Shown here piece by piece: positions 27,388 to 36,715 of a stretch of 64,000 bases of DNA; the first letter of the stretch is position 1, and every line of letters starts with the position of its first letter. Made by a program: the position numbers and the translations under genes. Under the pieces are notes generated by a model. That model searched no databases, was not told the DNA's origin, and saw only the letters and a program-made list of their open reading frames with translations. This DNA is from Gordonia zhaorongruii (GTDB lineage Bacteria; Actinomycetota; Actinomycetes; Mycobacteriales; Mycobacteriaceae): positions 434,001-498,000 of the forward strand of contig NZ_CP041763.1 of NCBI RefSeq assembly GCF_007559005.1, read 5' to 3'.

Positions 27388-27540
27388 CTGACGTCGACGG
27401 TACTCAGAATGCTGTGTAAAGGCCCGCGATTTTCCGGGCGTATCGCCTGCTGCTGAGTGGTGGAGGCGAAGAGGCATGGAGACAGTCCGTCGGAGTGGTA
27501 CGTGTGAGGGGCGGCATTGCTCTATACGGCGATGCCGGCC

Positions 27541-27616
27541 GTCAGCGGTACCACTGACACGAGCGAACGCTGTCTATCGACAGCCCCAGCTTTCGTGTGG
27601 CTGTTTATTGATAAAC
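27541..27616. promoter_or_regulatory. Palindrome cluster between ABC-F and pcaF genes
   Basis: Three symmetric elements lie in the 294-bp divergent gap. GTCAG-C-GGTACC-A-CTGAC (27541-27558) is palindromic except for one pair. GCTGTC-TATC-GACAGC (27569-27584) can form a tetraloop hairpin. GTTTAT-TG-ATAAAC (27603-27616) is a perfect-arm palindrome in an AT-rich patch just upstream of pcaF. The last shares GTTTATCAAT (other strand) with a site upstream of catB, so it is the best candidate for a pca operator. Confidence 0.5.
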
Positions 27617-27681
27617 GAAACATCTCAATAGAATTAGAATAAGTCCTTCTATGTATGGCCGAAGGTTCCTATGGTGGACAT

Positions 27682-28914
27682 ATGAGTTCTGAATCACAGT
27701 CGGCAGACATCGTCGTGTGCAGCCCGGTCCGGACTCCGGTGGGGAGGATGGGCGGAGCGCTCTCGTCGCTCGCAGCGCAGGACCTGGCCACCACGACCCT
27801 TCGGAGTCTCGTCGCCCGCACCGGATTGGCCGGTGAAGCGATCGATGACGTGATCCTCGGACAGGGGTCGCCCAACGGTGAGGCGCCGGCGATCGGTCGC
27901 GTCGCCGCACTCGATGCCGGTCTGGGGATCGGCGTCCCCGGCATGCAGGTGGATCGGCGCTGCGGATCCGGACTGCAGGCGGTGCTGACCGCGGCATCGG
28001 CGATCGCCACCGGCGGAGCCGATCTGATCGTGGCAGGCGGCGTGGAGTCGATGTCGACCGTCGAGCACTACGCGCTCGGACTGCGGACCGGAGTCCGGCA
28101 GGGCGGCATCGAACTGATGGACCGCCTCGACCGGGCCCGAGCGACCGCGGGAGGGTCGGAGTACCCGGTGCCCGGCGGCATGATCGAGACGGCTGAGAAC
28201 CTCCGTGAGAAGTACGGCATCACTCGGGAGGCGCAGGACGAACTCGCGGTCGCATCGCATCGGCGCGCGGTCGCGGCGCACGAGGCAGGGCGGTTCGCCG
28301 ACGAACTCACCCCGGTCACCGTGCCCGGCAAACGCGGAAAGCCCGATGTGATCGTCGACCGGGACGAGCATCCACGTGCGGATGCGTCCGTCGAGTCGTT
28401 CGCGAACCTGAAGCCGGTCCGGCGCAGGATCGATCCGGAGTCGACGGTCACCGCGGGCAACGCATCCGGTCAGAACGACGGTGCGGCGATGGCCGTCGTG
28501 ACCACGCGTGCGAACGCGGAGAAGCTGGGCCTCGACCCGATGCTCACGCTCCGATCGTGGTCGGTCGCCGGTTGCGAACCGAAGGCCATGGGCATCGGTC
28601 CGGTGCCCGCGACGCGCAAGGCTCTCGACCGGGCGGGGATCACCCTCGCCGACCTCGACCTGATCGAACTCAACGAGGCGTTCGCCGCCCAGGTCCTCAG
28701 CGTTCTCGCCGAGTGGGGGATCGCCGCAGACGATCCCCGGCTCAACCCCAACGGCTCCGGGATCTCACTCGGTCACCCCGTCGGTGCGACCGGTGCCCGC
28801 ATCCTGGCGACCGCCGCCTACGAGGCGCGTCGCCGGGACGCCCGGTACGTGCTCGAGACCATGTGCATCGGCGGCGGCCAGGGGCTCGCCGCGGTGTTCG
28901 AGGCGACCCGATGA
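27682..28914 (+). CDS. pcaF: 3-oxoadipyl-CoA thiolase
   Basis: A 410-residue degradative thiolase with nucleophile Cys94 in DRRCGSGLQA, His365 in LGHPVGATGAR and Cys395 in CIGGGQG. With pcaD, pcaI and pcaJ directly downstream it is the 3-oxoadipyl-CoA thiolase that yields succinyl-CoA and acetyl-CoA at the end of the beta-ketoadipate pathway. The ATG at 27682 has GGTGG 5 nt upstream; an upstream ATG at 27655 is possible. Its stop overlaps the pcaD start (ATGA), beginning a fully overlapped four-gene operon. Specificity is inferred from the operon. Confidence 0.9.
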   Translation: MSSESQSADIVVCSPVRTPVGRMGGALSSLAAQDLATTTLRSLVARTGLAGEAIDDVILGQGSPNGEAPAIGRVAALDAGLGIGVPGMQVDRRCGSGLQAVLTAASAIATGGADLIVAGGVESMSTVEHYALGLRTGVRQGGIELMDRLDRARATAGGSEYPVPGGMIETAENLREKYGITREAQDELAVASHRRAVAAHEAGRFADELTPVTVPGKRGKPDVIVDRDEHPRADASVESFANLKPVRRRIDPESTVTAGNASGQNDGAAMAVVTTRANAEKLGLDPMLTLRSWSVAGCEPKAMGIGPVPATRKALDRAGITLADLDLIELNEAFAAQVLSVLAEWGIAADDPRLNPNGSGISLGHPVGATGARILATAAYEARRRDARYVLETMCIGGGQGLAAVFEATR

Positions 28915-29678
28915 GCGCCGTCGACGTCCACGCTGTCTCCAGCGGGCAGGCCGACGGACCCACCGTGGTGCTGTCGAACTCCCTCGGCTCGGACATGCGC
29001 ATGTGGGAGCCGCAAGTGGCGGCCCTGGAGGAGCGCTTCCACGTCCTGCGGTACGACACCCGCGGACACGGGCGATCGCTGGTGCCGGACGGCCCGTACT
29101 CGCTCGACGACCTCTCCGACGATCTCCTCGCTCTGCTCGACCGGTTCGACGTCGAGCGTGCGCACATGATCGGACTGTCGCTCGGTGGCATGACCATGAT
29201 GCGCACGGCGGTCCGGGCCGCCGAGCGCGTCGCCAGCCTGGCCGTCATGTGCACCGCCGCCGCGCTGCCCGAGGCCGGTTACGGGGACCGCGCCACGTTG
29301 GTGCGGGAGGAGGGGACCGGCCGCATCGCCGAGGCGGTTGTGAGCCGGTGGTTCACCCCGCAGTACCTGGTCGACAATCCCGACGAGAAGGAGTTCTACG
29401 AAGCGATGGTCACCGCGACCCCCGACGAGGGGTACGCGGGATGCTGCGAGGCGATCGACGCGATGGACCTGCGAGACGAGCTCTCGCGCATATCCACCCG
29501 CACGCTCGTCGTCGCAGGCGCCGAGGACACCGCGACACCGGCGGCACTGCTGACCGACATCGCGAACCGGATCGGCGAGTCCACGCTGACGGTGCTGCCC
29601 GATGCCTGTCATCTGGCGAACCTTCAGCAGCCCGAAGCCGCAACCGCGGCGCTCATCAATCACTTGGAGCAAGCATGA
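28911..29678 (+). CDS. pcaD: 3-oxoadipate enol-lactonase
   Basis: A 255-residue alpha/beta hydrolase that opens 3-oxoadipate enol-lactone to 3-oxoadipate. The nucleophile elbow GLSLGG puts Ser at residue 90, AGAEDTATP holds the Asp and PDACHLANL the His. LSNSLGSDMRMWEPQ and YDTRGHGRS are typical of PcaD. The C-terminus lacks the carboxymuconolactone decarboxylase domain found in the actinobacterial PcaL fusion, which fits service to the catechol rather than the protocatechuate branch. It overlaps pcaF and pcaI by 4 nt each. Confidence 0.93.
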   Translation: MSAVDVHAVSSGQADGPTVVLSNSLGSDMRMWEPQVAALEERFHVLRYDTRGHGRSLVPDGPYSLDDLSDDLLALLDRFDVERAHMIGLSLGGMTMMRTAVRAAERVASLAVMCTAAALPEAGYGDRATLVREEGTGRIAEAVVSRWFTPQYLVDNPDEKEFYEAMVTATPDEGYAGCCEAIDAMDLRDELSRISTRTLVVAGAEDTATPAALLTDIANRIGESTLTVLPDACHLANLQQPEAATAALINHLEQA

Positions 29679-30445
29679 CCTTGAACAAAGTGGTCGGATC
29701 GGCTGATGAAGCCGTTCAGGACATCCCGGACGGGTCGAGCCTCGCTGTCGGTGGCTTCGGCCTCGCCGGCATCCCGTGGTTCCTGATCGAGGCGCTACTC
29801 GAACAGGGCGCGAAGGATCTGACGATCGTCTCCAACAACTGCGGCGTGGACGGTGCGGGCCTCGGCCTGCTCCTGGAGGCGCGCCGCATCAGTAAGGTGA
29901 TCGCCTCCTACATCGGCGAGAACAAGGAGTTCGGCAGGCAGTTCCTGTCGGGCGAGGTGACCGTCGAGCTCACCCCGCAGGGCACCCTCGCCGAGCGGAT
30001 GCGATCCGGCGGCAGCGGCATCGGTGCCTTCTTCACCCCGACGGGTGTCGGCACTCTGGTGTCCGAAGGCGGACTTCCGTGGCGTTACAACACCGACGGC
30101 ACCGTCGCCGAGGCGTCCCCGGCTAAGGAGGTGCGCGAGGTCGGCGGCCGGCCGATGGTTCTCGAGGAGTCGATCGTCACCGACTTCGCGCTGATCCGCG
30201 CCGCGGTCGTCGACCGAGCGGGTAACTGCCGGTTCCATGCGGCCGCCCAGAACTTCAATCCGCCCGCTGCGATGGCCGGACGCATCACGGTCGTCGAGGC
30301 CGAGAAGGTCGTCGAAGTCGGGGAGATCGATCCCGCAGACGTCCACCTGCCGGGCATCTTCGTGCAGAAGGTCGTCGAACTGACGCCGGATCAGGCGGCT
30401 CGCAAGGAAATCGAACAGCGCACCACACGCGAGAGGACGTCATGA
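29675..30445 (+). CDS. pcaI: 3-oxoadipate CoA-transferase subunit A
   Basis: A 256-residue class I CoA-transferase alpha subunit. The CoA-binding motif [16 protein letters not shown] lies near residues 26-41, with [12 protein letters not shown] following; [21 protein letters not shown] is typical of the family. It transfers CoA from succinyl-CoA to 3-oxoadipate together with PcaJ. The general family (ScoA/AtoD) handles several 3-oxoacids; placement between pcaD and pcaJ sets the role. The start overlaps the pcaD stop, the stop overlaps pcaJ. Confidence 0.92.
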   Translation: MTLNKVVGSADEAVQDIPDGSSLAVGGFGLAGIPWFLIEALLEQGAKDLTIVSNNCGVDGAGLGLLLEARRISKVIASYIGENKEFGRQFLSGEVTVELTPQGTLAERMRSGGSGIGAFFTPTGVGTLVSEGGLPWRYNTDGTVAEASPAKEVREVGGRPMVLEESIVTDFALIRAAVVDRAGNCRFHAAAQNFNPPAAMAGRITVVEAEKVVEVGEIDPADVHLPGIFVQKVVELTPDQAARKEIEQRTTRERTS

Positions 30446-31068
30446 GCTGGAATCGCGACGCGATGGCGGAACGGGCGGCCAAGGAGCTGTCCGACGGGGA
30501 CTACGTGAATCTCGGAATCGGCCTGCCGACGAAGATCCCCGACTACATCCCGGCGGAGTCGACGGTCACCCTGCACGCCGAGAACGGCATCCTGGGCGTC
30601 GGTCCGTACCCGTACGACGATCAGGTGGACCCTGACCTGATCAATGCGGGTAAGCAGACGGTCACCGTGCTGCCCGGCGCGTCGTACTTCGACTCGGCGA
30701 CCAGCTTCTCGATGATCCGCGGTCGCCACGTCGATGTGGCGGTCCTCGGCGGCATGCAGGTGTCGGCAGGCGGCGACCTGGCCAACTGGATGGTGCCCGG
30801 CGCCCTCGTGAAGGGCATCGGCGGCGCGATGGACCTGGTCAGCGGTGCCCGGCACGTGATCGTCCTGATGGAGCACCTGACCAAGAAGGGCGACGTGAAA
30901 CTCGTCGCCGACTGCTCGCTGCCGTTGACCGGCCGGGGAATCGTGCAGCGGGTCATCACCGACCTCGGGGTCTTCGATACGGCAGGCGATCACTTCACGA
31001 TCGTCGAGTTGGCACCCGACGTCACCCGTGAGGAAGTTCAGGACAAGACCGGGGCGCCCGTCGAATAG
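30442..31068 (+). CDS. pcaJ: 3-oxoadipate CoA-transferase subunit B
   Basis: A 208-residue beta subunit. [12 protein letters not shown] holds the active-site Glu47 (ENG motif) that forms the glutamyl-CoA intermediate; [15 protein letters not shown] precedes it and [15 protein letters not shown] is characteristic. It works with PcaI to make 3-oxoadipyl-CoA for PcaF. It is the last gene of pcaFDIJ and ends directly at a bidirectional terminator facing benR. Confidence 0.94.
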   Translation: MSWNRDAMAERAAKELSDGDYVNLGIGLPTKIPDYIPAESTVTLHAENGILGVGPYPYDDQVDPDLINAGKQTVTVLPGASYFDSATSFSMIRGRHVDVAVLGGMQVSAGGDLANWMVPGALVKGIGGAMDLVSGARHVIVLMEHLTKKGDVKLVADCSLPLTGRGIVQRVITDLGVFDTAGDHFTIVELAPDVTREEVQDKTGAPVE

Positions 31069-31101
31069 GCGGCCCGGGACAGCATCCGATCCCGGGCTGC
31101 C
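31068..31101. terminator. Bidirectional terminator between pcaJ and benR
   Basis: A 12-bp stem (31068-31079 with 31090-31101, one G-T wobble) with a 10-nt loop starts on the last base of the pcaJ stop and precedes the convergent regulator stop by 13 bp. It can serve both transcripts. Confidence 0.8.
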
Positions 31102-31113
31102 GAGGGGTGGAGC

Positions 31114-33834
31114 TCATCGCCAGACGGCGGTGAGCTCGGCCCTGGACCGGACGCCGATCTTTCCGTAGATCCGGGTCAGGTGGTACTGCACGGTCTTGGC
31201 GGAGATGTAGAGTTCGGCGGCGACCTCACGGTTCGACATGCCCTGGACCACCAGCGACGCCACCGCCTGCTCCTGCGGCGTCAGGTTCACGCCGTCCCGG
31301 CTGCCGACTGTCGTGTGCAGGCCGCCCGCCCGCAGCTCCCGATCGCAGCGGGCGACGTACGTCTGCGCACCGAGTGACTGATAGAGGTCCCGGGCCCGGC
31401 TGATCACCTCGTCGGCGGCGCGGCGTTTGCCCGCCCGGCGCAGCGTCTGCCCGTACGCGAAGTTCACGCGCGCCCGGTCGTAGCGCAGCGGAAGGCCTTC
31501 GAGATCGGTCAGCGCCTGTTCGAATGCACGGCGGGCCGCGGGCAGGTCTCCGGTGGTTCCGAGCAGGCGGCCGCGTGCGTACCCGAGCCGGGCCTGTGCC
31601 GATCGGTGGCCGCGTCGTCGCGCGCGTTCCTCGTGCGGCGCGAGCAGGGCATCGGCGTCTTCCGGTCGCCCCTCCAGAACCAACGCGTTGGCGAGTTGAT
31701 CGACCCACGGCCAGAACCCCGGCTCAGACAATCCGGTTGCGTGCCGGGCCAGGGGGACGACGGCCGTGAGGGCCTCTCGTACCCCTCCGTAGTCGGCGGC
31801 GGCCTCCGCGTAGGAGGCGCGCGCGAGCAGCGTCGGTACCTGCATGATCTCGCAACTGCCCTCGGTGACGGCGGACGCGGCGAGAGCGGCACGAGCGGAG
31901 TCCCAATCGCCCCGCAATGCGTGGATCTGGGTCGCGGTCCACTCGAACAGCGGTGTGATCAGGGCGATGCCGCTGGTTCGGGCGAGGATCCGGCCCCGGC
32001 CGACGGCGGCTAGTGCCAGGTCCCATTCACCCGTCACGAAATGCGCACGGGCGAGCCAGGCGAGGGCCCACTGGGTGATCCGGCTCGAGCCACGGAGCTG
32101 CGCCATCGAGACCGCGATCTCCAGATCGCTGCGTGCCGAGTCGAGATCGTCGAAGCCGAACTCCATCCATCCGCGCCCCATCATGACGCGCTGCGCCTGG
32201 GCCCCGTGTCCGACGGAGTCGGTCAGTTCGTCGTACAGGGCGCGCGCCTCGGCCGGACGGCCCGACCAGGCGAGGCCGAGTCCTTTGATGACCGAGGCTT
32301 CCGTGTTGGCCGACGAGCCGTCGTCGACGATCCCGATCGCGGTGTCGGCCCACGACACGAGTTCGCTGCCCTGGCACCGGGCGAGACTGAGGAGGACGCG
32401 CCGCTGGGCGATGGTGCCGGCGATCTCCGGATCGCGTTCGGCGTTGCTGATCGCCCATGCGCGATCGAGCCGCATGTCGGCCTCGGCGGTACGACCGCGC
32501 AGGATCGCGAGGTAGCCGAGCGTCGCCTCGCGCAGCGGCGTCTCGCGGAGGCTTTCCACCGCGGGCATGAGCGCCGCCGCACTACCGCAGTCGCCGGCTG
32601 CCAGCAGCGCGTCGGCGGCCCGTGTCAGACGTTCGTCGCGCAGCAGTTCGTCGGTGGTGAGCCTGCTCGCCTGTCGGAACAGGCTCGCGGCCGAGTGCCA
32701 TTCGCCGTCGGTGCCGAGTTTGCGGGCGAGCGCCTCCAGACGGTCGGCCAGGGCGGGCTCGGCTACCGGGGTGGCCGCGACCAGATGGTGCAGACGCCGC
32801 GCCGGATCGGTGACGATCTCGGCGGCCCGCCGATGCAGCGCACCGGTCGCCTCCAGGCCCATCACGGCGGTAACCGCCGCGCCGTGCATCGGGCTCCGCA
32901 GCCGGGGCGCCGATCGGCTGGGCTCGATCCCCGGGGGAATGGTGACCAGTCCGCTCGCGATCGCATTGTCGAGTGCGGCGAGCGGATCTGTCACGTCGCC
33001 CAGGGTCGTAGCAGCGGTCAGGGAGTCGGCCGTGAGAGCGCCGGCAGCAGGGGCCGTCGTCAAGGAATCCGCACCGCCGGAATCGCCCTCCAGCACCGCC
33101 AGGGCTTCGATCAGGGCCCGGCCCTGCGCGGTGCAGCGGCCGAGTAGCGAGCGCACGTCATCGACGAGGAACGTGGGCGCGAAGAGTCCGGCATCGGGGA
33201 CGCTCCAGTAGGTGCGCGGGACCTGCGTCAGCATGGCGAGCACGGCGCGCGGACTCCCTGCGGTGTGCGCGGCCAGCCGGGCGGCGGTCACCGGGTGCAG
33301 CACGATCCGGTACTCGGCGGCGAGAGCAGTCAGCTCATCGGCGTCGAGACCGGTCAGTTGGATGGTCTGTGCTCCCGCGAGGTCGGGGAGACGTGCGTCG
33401 GGCGGCGCGGTCCGGACGACGAGAACCGGCGCATCCCGGTGATGGACGAGAATGCTCAGCACCTCGTGAATCGATGCTGCGTCGCCGTGGTGAGCGTCGT
33501 CGATCGTCAGCAGGATCGGCGTTCTGCCCTCGTCGTCCTGGGGCTGGGCTGCGAGTGTGTTCTCGAGGTCGGTGCCGTCGTCCGGCAGAAGCTGGTCGCC
33601 GATCCCGCCCGCCCGGTCGGACTCCCATGGCAGACCCTGTGCGCTGAGCACGCGGCCCGCGACGTGAATCTCACGATGTGCGTCGGCGAGGCGGCGCAGC
33701 AGGGTGCTCCTGCCGCTGCCCGCCCCGCCGACGACGGTCACCAGATGTGCTCCGGTGGCGGCGGAGGACGTGCTCACCTCGATCAGGTGCGCCAGGGCGG
33801 CCGCGGGCCCGTAGGACTGCGACTGCCCCGTCAT
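31114..33834 (-). CDS. benR: LAL-type LuxR transcriptional regulator, BenR-like
   Basis: A 906-residue large ATP-binding LuxR regulator. N-terminal Walker A GGAGSGRST (residues 36-44), a downstream LLTIDDAHHGD Walker B, a long TPR-like helical middle, and a C-terminal LuxR helix-turn-helix (LTPQEQAVASLVVQGMSNRE, then AKTVQYHL). It is the last gene of the ben unit, 30 bp after the benC-benD fusion. Corynebacterium glutamicum has a LuxR/LAL regulator, BenR, in the same place behind benD that activates benABCD with benzoate. I assign the same role from family and position; binding was not seen. Confidence 0.82.
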   Translation of the reverse strand: MTGQSQSYGPAAALAHLIEVSTSSAATGAHLVTVVGGAGSGRSTLLRRLADAHREIHVAGRVLSAQGLPWESDRAGGIGDQLLPDDGTDLENTLAAQPQDDEGRTPILLTIDDAHHGDAASIHEVLSILVHHRDAPVLVVRTAPPDARLPDLAGAQTIQLTGLDADELTALAAEYRIVLHPVTAARLAAHTAGSPRAVLAMLTQVPRTYWSVPDAGLFAPTFLVDDVRSLLGRCTAQGRALIEALAVLEGDSGGADSLTTAPAAGALTADSLTAATTLGDVTDPLAALDNAIASGLVTIPPGIEPSRSAPRLRSPMHGAAVTAVMGLEATGALHRRAAEIVTDPARRLHHLVAATPVAEPALADRLEALARKLGTDGEWHSAASLFRQASRLTTDELLRDERLTRAADALLAAGDCGSAAALMPAVESLRETPLREATLGYLAILRGRTAEADMRLDRAWAISNAERDPEIAGTIAQRRVLLSLARCQGSELVSWADTAIGIVDDGSSANTEASVIKGLGLAWSGRPAEARALYDELTDSVGHGAQAQRVMMGRGWMEFGFDDLDSARSDLEIAVSMAQLRGSSRITQWALAWLARAHFVTGEWDLALAAVGRGRILARTSGIALITPLFEWTATQIHALRGDWDSARAALAASAVTEGSCEIMQVPTLLARASYAEAAADYGGVREALTAVVPLARHATGLSEPGFWPWVDQLANALVLEGRPEDADALLAPHEERARRRGHRSAQARLGYARGRLLGTTGDLPAARRAFEQALTDLEGLPLRYDRARVNFAYGQTLRRAGKRRAADEVISRARDLYQSLGAQTYVARCDRELRAGGLHTTVGSRDGVNLTPQEQAVASLVVQGMSNREVAAELYISAKTVQYHLTRIYGKIGVRSRAELTAVWR

Positions 33835-33864
33835 GCCTTCACTCTAGGGCACGTCCTCGCCTGC

Positions 33865-36702
33865 TCACCCCGGATCGCCGCCCGCGACCGGGAGCACCGT
33901 TCCGGTGATGTACGACGCCTCCTCGGAGGCGAGGAAGCAGACGGCGGCCGCCTGCTCGTCGAGCGTGCCGTAGCGATGCATGAGCGACGAGTCGAGTGTC
34001 TGATCGATGTGCGCCTGGAACCAGGCCTGATCCTGTTCGTTGACGGGTTCCGGAGTGCCGCGAGAGATCCGGCGGGGCGGAGCCTCGGTGCCGCCGGGAG
34101 CGGTCGCCACCACCCGGATGCCGGCGTCGGCGTACTCGAGCGCGAGCGACGCGGTGATCGCGTTGATGCCGCCCTTGGCCGCCGAGTACGGGATCCGGTT
34201 GATGCCGCGCGTCGCGGCCGACGAGACGTTGACGATGGTGCCCCGGCCGCGCTCGACCATGCCGGGAAGCGCTGCGCGCGAAGCGTACAGCGTCGTCATC
34301 AGCGACCGATCGATCTCGGCCTGGATCTCCTCGTCGGTGAACTCGATGAACGGCTTGAAGTTGATCGCACCGCCCACGTTGTTCACCAGCACGTCGATCC
34401 GTCCGTACGTCGAGATCGCATGCTGCACGACGGACTTCGCGCCTGCATACGTCTCGAGGTCGGCGGTGACCGAGGTGGCCTGACCGTCCGCGTCGAGCTC
34501 GGTGGCCAGTTGGTCGACCAGTTCCGAGCGGTCGGCCAGCACCAGTTTTCCACCTTCGGCGCCGATCCTGCGCGCCACGTGCTCACCGATGCCCTGCGCC
34601 GATCCGGTCACCACGACGACTGTGTCGGTGAAGCGGCCCGGGGTGACGAAGCGCGGCCTGCGCGATTCCATCTCGTCGGCCATTGCTCGCCGCATCGTCT
34701 GCTTGGAGCGGTTGGCGTGCGCACGGATCAGCGAGATCGCCCGATCCTTGTCGCCACGTTCGAACGCGTCCACGATGTCGACGTGGTCGCGCGCGCACAG
34801 CGGATGACACCACGTGGCGTTGCGCAGCACCTCGCTCATCCGACCCTTCACTCCCAGAGCCGAGTACGCCTGCAGGAGATGCTCGTTGCGCGTCTGGGTG
34901 AACAGGTAGTCGTGGAACGCGGCGTTGGTCTCGGTGTACTCGGCGGCGTCGATGAACGTCGACTTGTCGGCGTCCACGTACGGCAGAGTCGCGTCCGCGA
35001 GCAGCCGGTAGCCGGCGAGCTGCCGACTCGTGAGGCGGCCGAAAGTGAGCTCCAGAGCACCGAGTTCCAGCGCGGCACGAGCCTCGAACAGCGCGTCGGA
35101 CGCGAAGACGCCCGGGTGCTCCTGGCCGATCTGGTAGCCCTGCGACCCGACGGTGCTGCCGTCCACGATGGTGGAGGAGTGCGCAGCGGCCGGGGCCGGG
35201 GCCGGTGTTGCCGTGGCTGCCGGGGCAGCCGCGGGCGTCGGCTCGTGCAGGGGGCGGATGGCCTTCTTCGTGAACATCTCCTGCCTGCCGATGTTCCGTG
35301 CGAGGGTCAGGCGCACCTCGTCGTCGCCCGGATCGCCGGCTTGAGCGGGCGGGGCGCTTCCGCGCCAGATCCGGTTTCCGGCGACGGCGCGACGGGCGTC
35401 GTCGTCGGGGGTGCGTGCTGCGGCACCGCTCCACGGCTGGGTCGGTGCCGGAGGCAGAACCTGCTTCCCGGTGATCCCGCGCGCATCGTCGACGATGAGC
35501 AGGTCGTCGCCGGTGCTCGACAGGGGAGCGGGCGACGGGGCAGTTCCGGCCTCGGCGTCGGCGATGGCCGTCACCGTGTCGGGCGCCGTCTCCGGCTCTG
35601 CGCCGGGAGTCGCCTTCGGCGCACCGGCGAGCGCGAACTTCTCGTAGTAGAAGCCGGTCGGCTCGATGCCGCTGTCGCTCACGTGAGTGCGGACCGACTC
35701 GACCATCGGCGGCGGACCGCACAGGTAGATCGCGACGTCGCCGTCGTAGAGGTGCTGCGGTTCGATCAGCGTGGTGACGTACCCCTTGTTCTTCGCGCTG
35801 CTGTCCGCGGCCGCGACGCAGTGGTCCCACGTGAAGCCGGACAGCTCGTTCTGGAAGAACTCGATCTCGTCGACGGCGACCAGATCCTCGTCGGTGCTGA
35901 CACCGTAGATCAGGTGGGCTTTGCGGGGACTGTTGTCGGCGTGCAGTTTCCGCAGGATCGATAGCACCGGGGCCAGCCCGGTGCCACCCGCCAGCAGCAT
36001 GATGGGCCGCTCGGAGTCGCGGAGGAAGAACGAACCGTGCGGGCCGGTGAACGAGATCGCGTCGCCGACCTTCGCCTGATCGGTGAGGTACGTCGACATC
36101 ATGCCGCCGGGAGTGATCTTGATCAGGAACGTGAGTCGGTCCTCGTGCGGTCCACTGGAGAACGAGTACGACCGGGTCAGCGGACCGTCGCCCGCCTCGT
36201 TCTCCGTGCCGGGCACTGCGATGTTCACGTACTGACCGGGAAGGAATGCCAGTTCACCGCGGTTGGGGATCGACACGGCGAGCTTGACGGTCGTCTCCGA
36301 CAGCCGCTGTAGATCGTCGATCGTGCCGTTGAAGGTGGCTGCCTGGGTCTTGGCCACCTCGGACGTCGCCGCTATCTGGAGCACCAGATCGGATTTGGGC
36401 TTCATCGAGCACGGCAGCGCGTAACCCTCATCGGACTCGGACGATGAGAGCGCATCCTCGATGTAGTCGCCGCCGTCGTACTCGCCGGATTCGCAGAACG
36501 CCTTGCACGTTCCGCAGGCGCCGTCGCGGCAGTCCAGCGGAATGTTGATCCGATTGCGGTACGAGGCGTCGGCCACCGTCTGATCGTCCCGGCAGGTGAT
36601 GAATCGGGTGACGCCGTCTTCGAACGCGAGCGCGACCTGATGGGATCCGTCGCCCGTTTCCGCGTTCCCGTCAGAGGTGGGTCGGTCGGTCGTGACAGTC
36701 AT
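33865..36702 (-). CDS. benCD: Fused benzoate dioxygenase reductase BenC, FCD domain and cis-diol dehydrogenase BenD
   Basis: A single 945-residue ORF. Residues 20-110 are a 2Fe-2S ferredoxin (Cys58, 63, 66, 98), 125-355 an FAD/NAD reductase (RSYSFSS, GGTGLAPV, CGPPPMV): together BenC, which passes NADH electrons to BenAB. A Pro/Ala-rich linker (about 360-525) follows. Residues 530-675 look like a GntR-type FCD ligand domain, with likely metal ligands N593 (normally Asp), H597, H640 and H662. Residues 688-945 are an SDR (TGSAQGIG, NNVGG, YSAAK) like BenD, which oxidises the benzoate cis-diol to catechol. No stop or frame break occurs at either junction. Pseudomonas BenC is about 336 residues and BenD separate. 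It lies 13 bp after benB. Confidence 0.92.
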   Translation of the reverse strand: MTVTTDRPTSDGNAETGDGSHQVALAFEDGVTRFITCRDDQTVADASYRNRINIPLDCRDGACGTCKAFCESGEYDGGDYIEDALSSSESDEGYALPCSMKPKSDLVLQIAATSEVAKTQAATFNGTIDDLQRLSETTVKLAVSIPNRGELAFLPGQYVNIAVPGTENEAGDGPLTRSYSFSSGPHEDRLTFLIKITPGGMMSTYLTDQAKVGDAISFTGPHGSFFLRDSERPIMLLAGGTGLAPVLSILRKLHADNSPRKAHLIYGVSTDEDLVAVDEIEFFQNELSGFTWDHCVAAADSSAKNKGYVTTLIEPQHLYDGDVAIYLCGPPPMVESVRTHVSDSGIEPTGFYYEKFALAGAPKATPGAEPETAPDTVTAIADAEAGTAPSPAPLSSTGDDLLIVDDARGITGKQVLPPAPTQPWSGAAARTPDDDARRAVAGNRIWRGSAPPAQAGDPGDDEVRLTLARNIGRQEMFTKKAIRPLHEPTPAAAPAATATPAPAPAAAHSSTIVDGSTVGSQGYQIGQEHPGVFASDALFEARAALELGALELTFGRLTSRQLAGYRLLADATLPYVDADKSTFIDAAEYTETNAAFHDYLFTQTRNEHLLQAYSALGVKGRMSEVLRNATWCHPLCARDHVDIVDAFERGDKDRAISLIRAHANRSKQTMRRAMADEMESRRPRFVTPGRFTDTVVVVTGSAQGIGEHVARRIGAEGGKLVLADRSELVDQLATELDADGQATSVTADLETYAGAKSVVQHAISTYGRIDVLVNNVGGAINFKPFIEFTDEEIQAEIDRSLMTTLYASRAALPGMVERGRGTIVNVSSAATRGINRIPYSAAKGGINAITASLALEYADAGIRVVATAPGGTEAPPRRISRGTPEPVNEQDQAWFQAHIDQTLDSSLMHRYGTLDEQAAAVCFLASEEASYITGTVLPVAGGDPG

Positions 36703-36715
36703 GTGGGTCTCCGGT

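Noticed and set aside
34640..34700. benC-benD fusion as a frameshift or assembly artefact
   Set aside because: Frame and codon use are continuous across the junction with no homopolymer or disrupted motif; resequencing could still settle it.
33265..35964. An 899-codon plus-strand open frame opposite benR and benC-benD
   Set aside because: Antisense shadow caused by GC-rich third positions; it runs across two real genes and shows no family motif.
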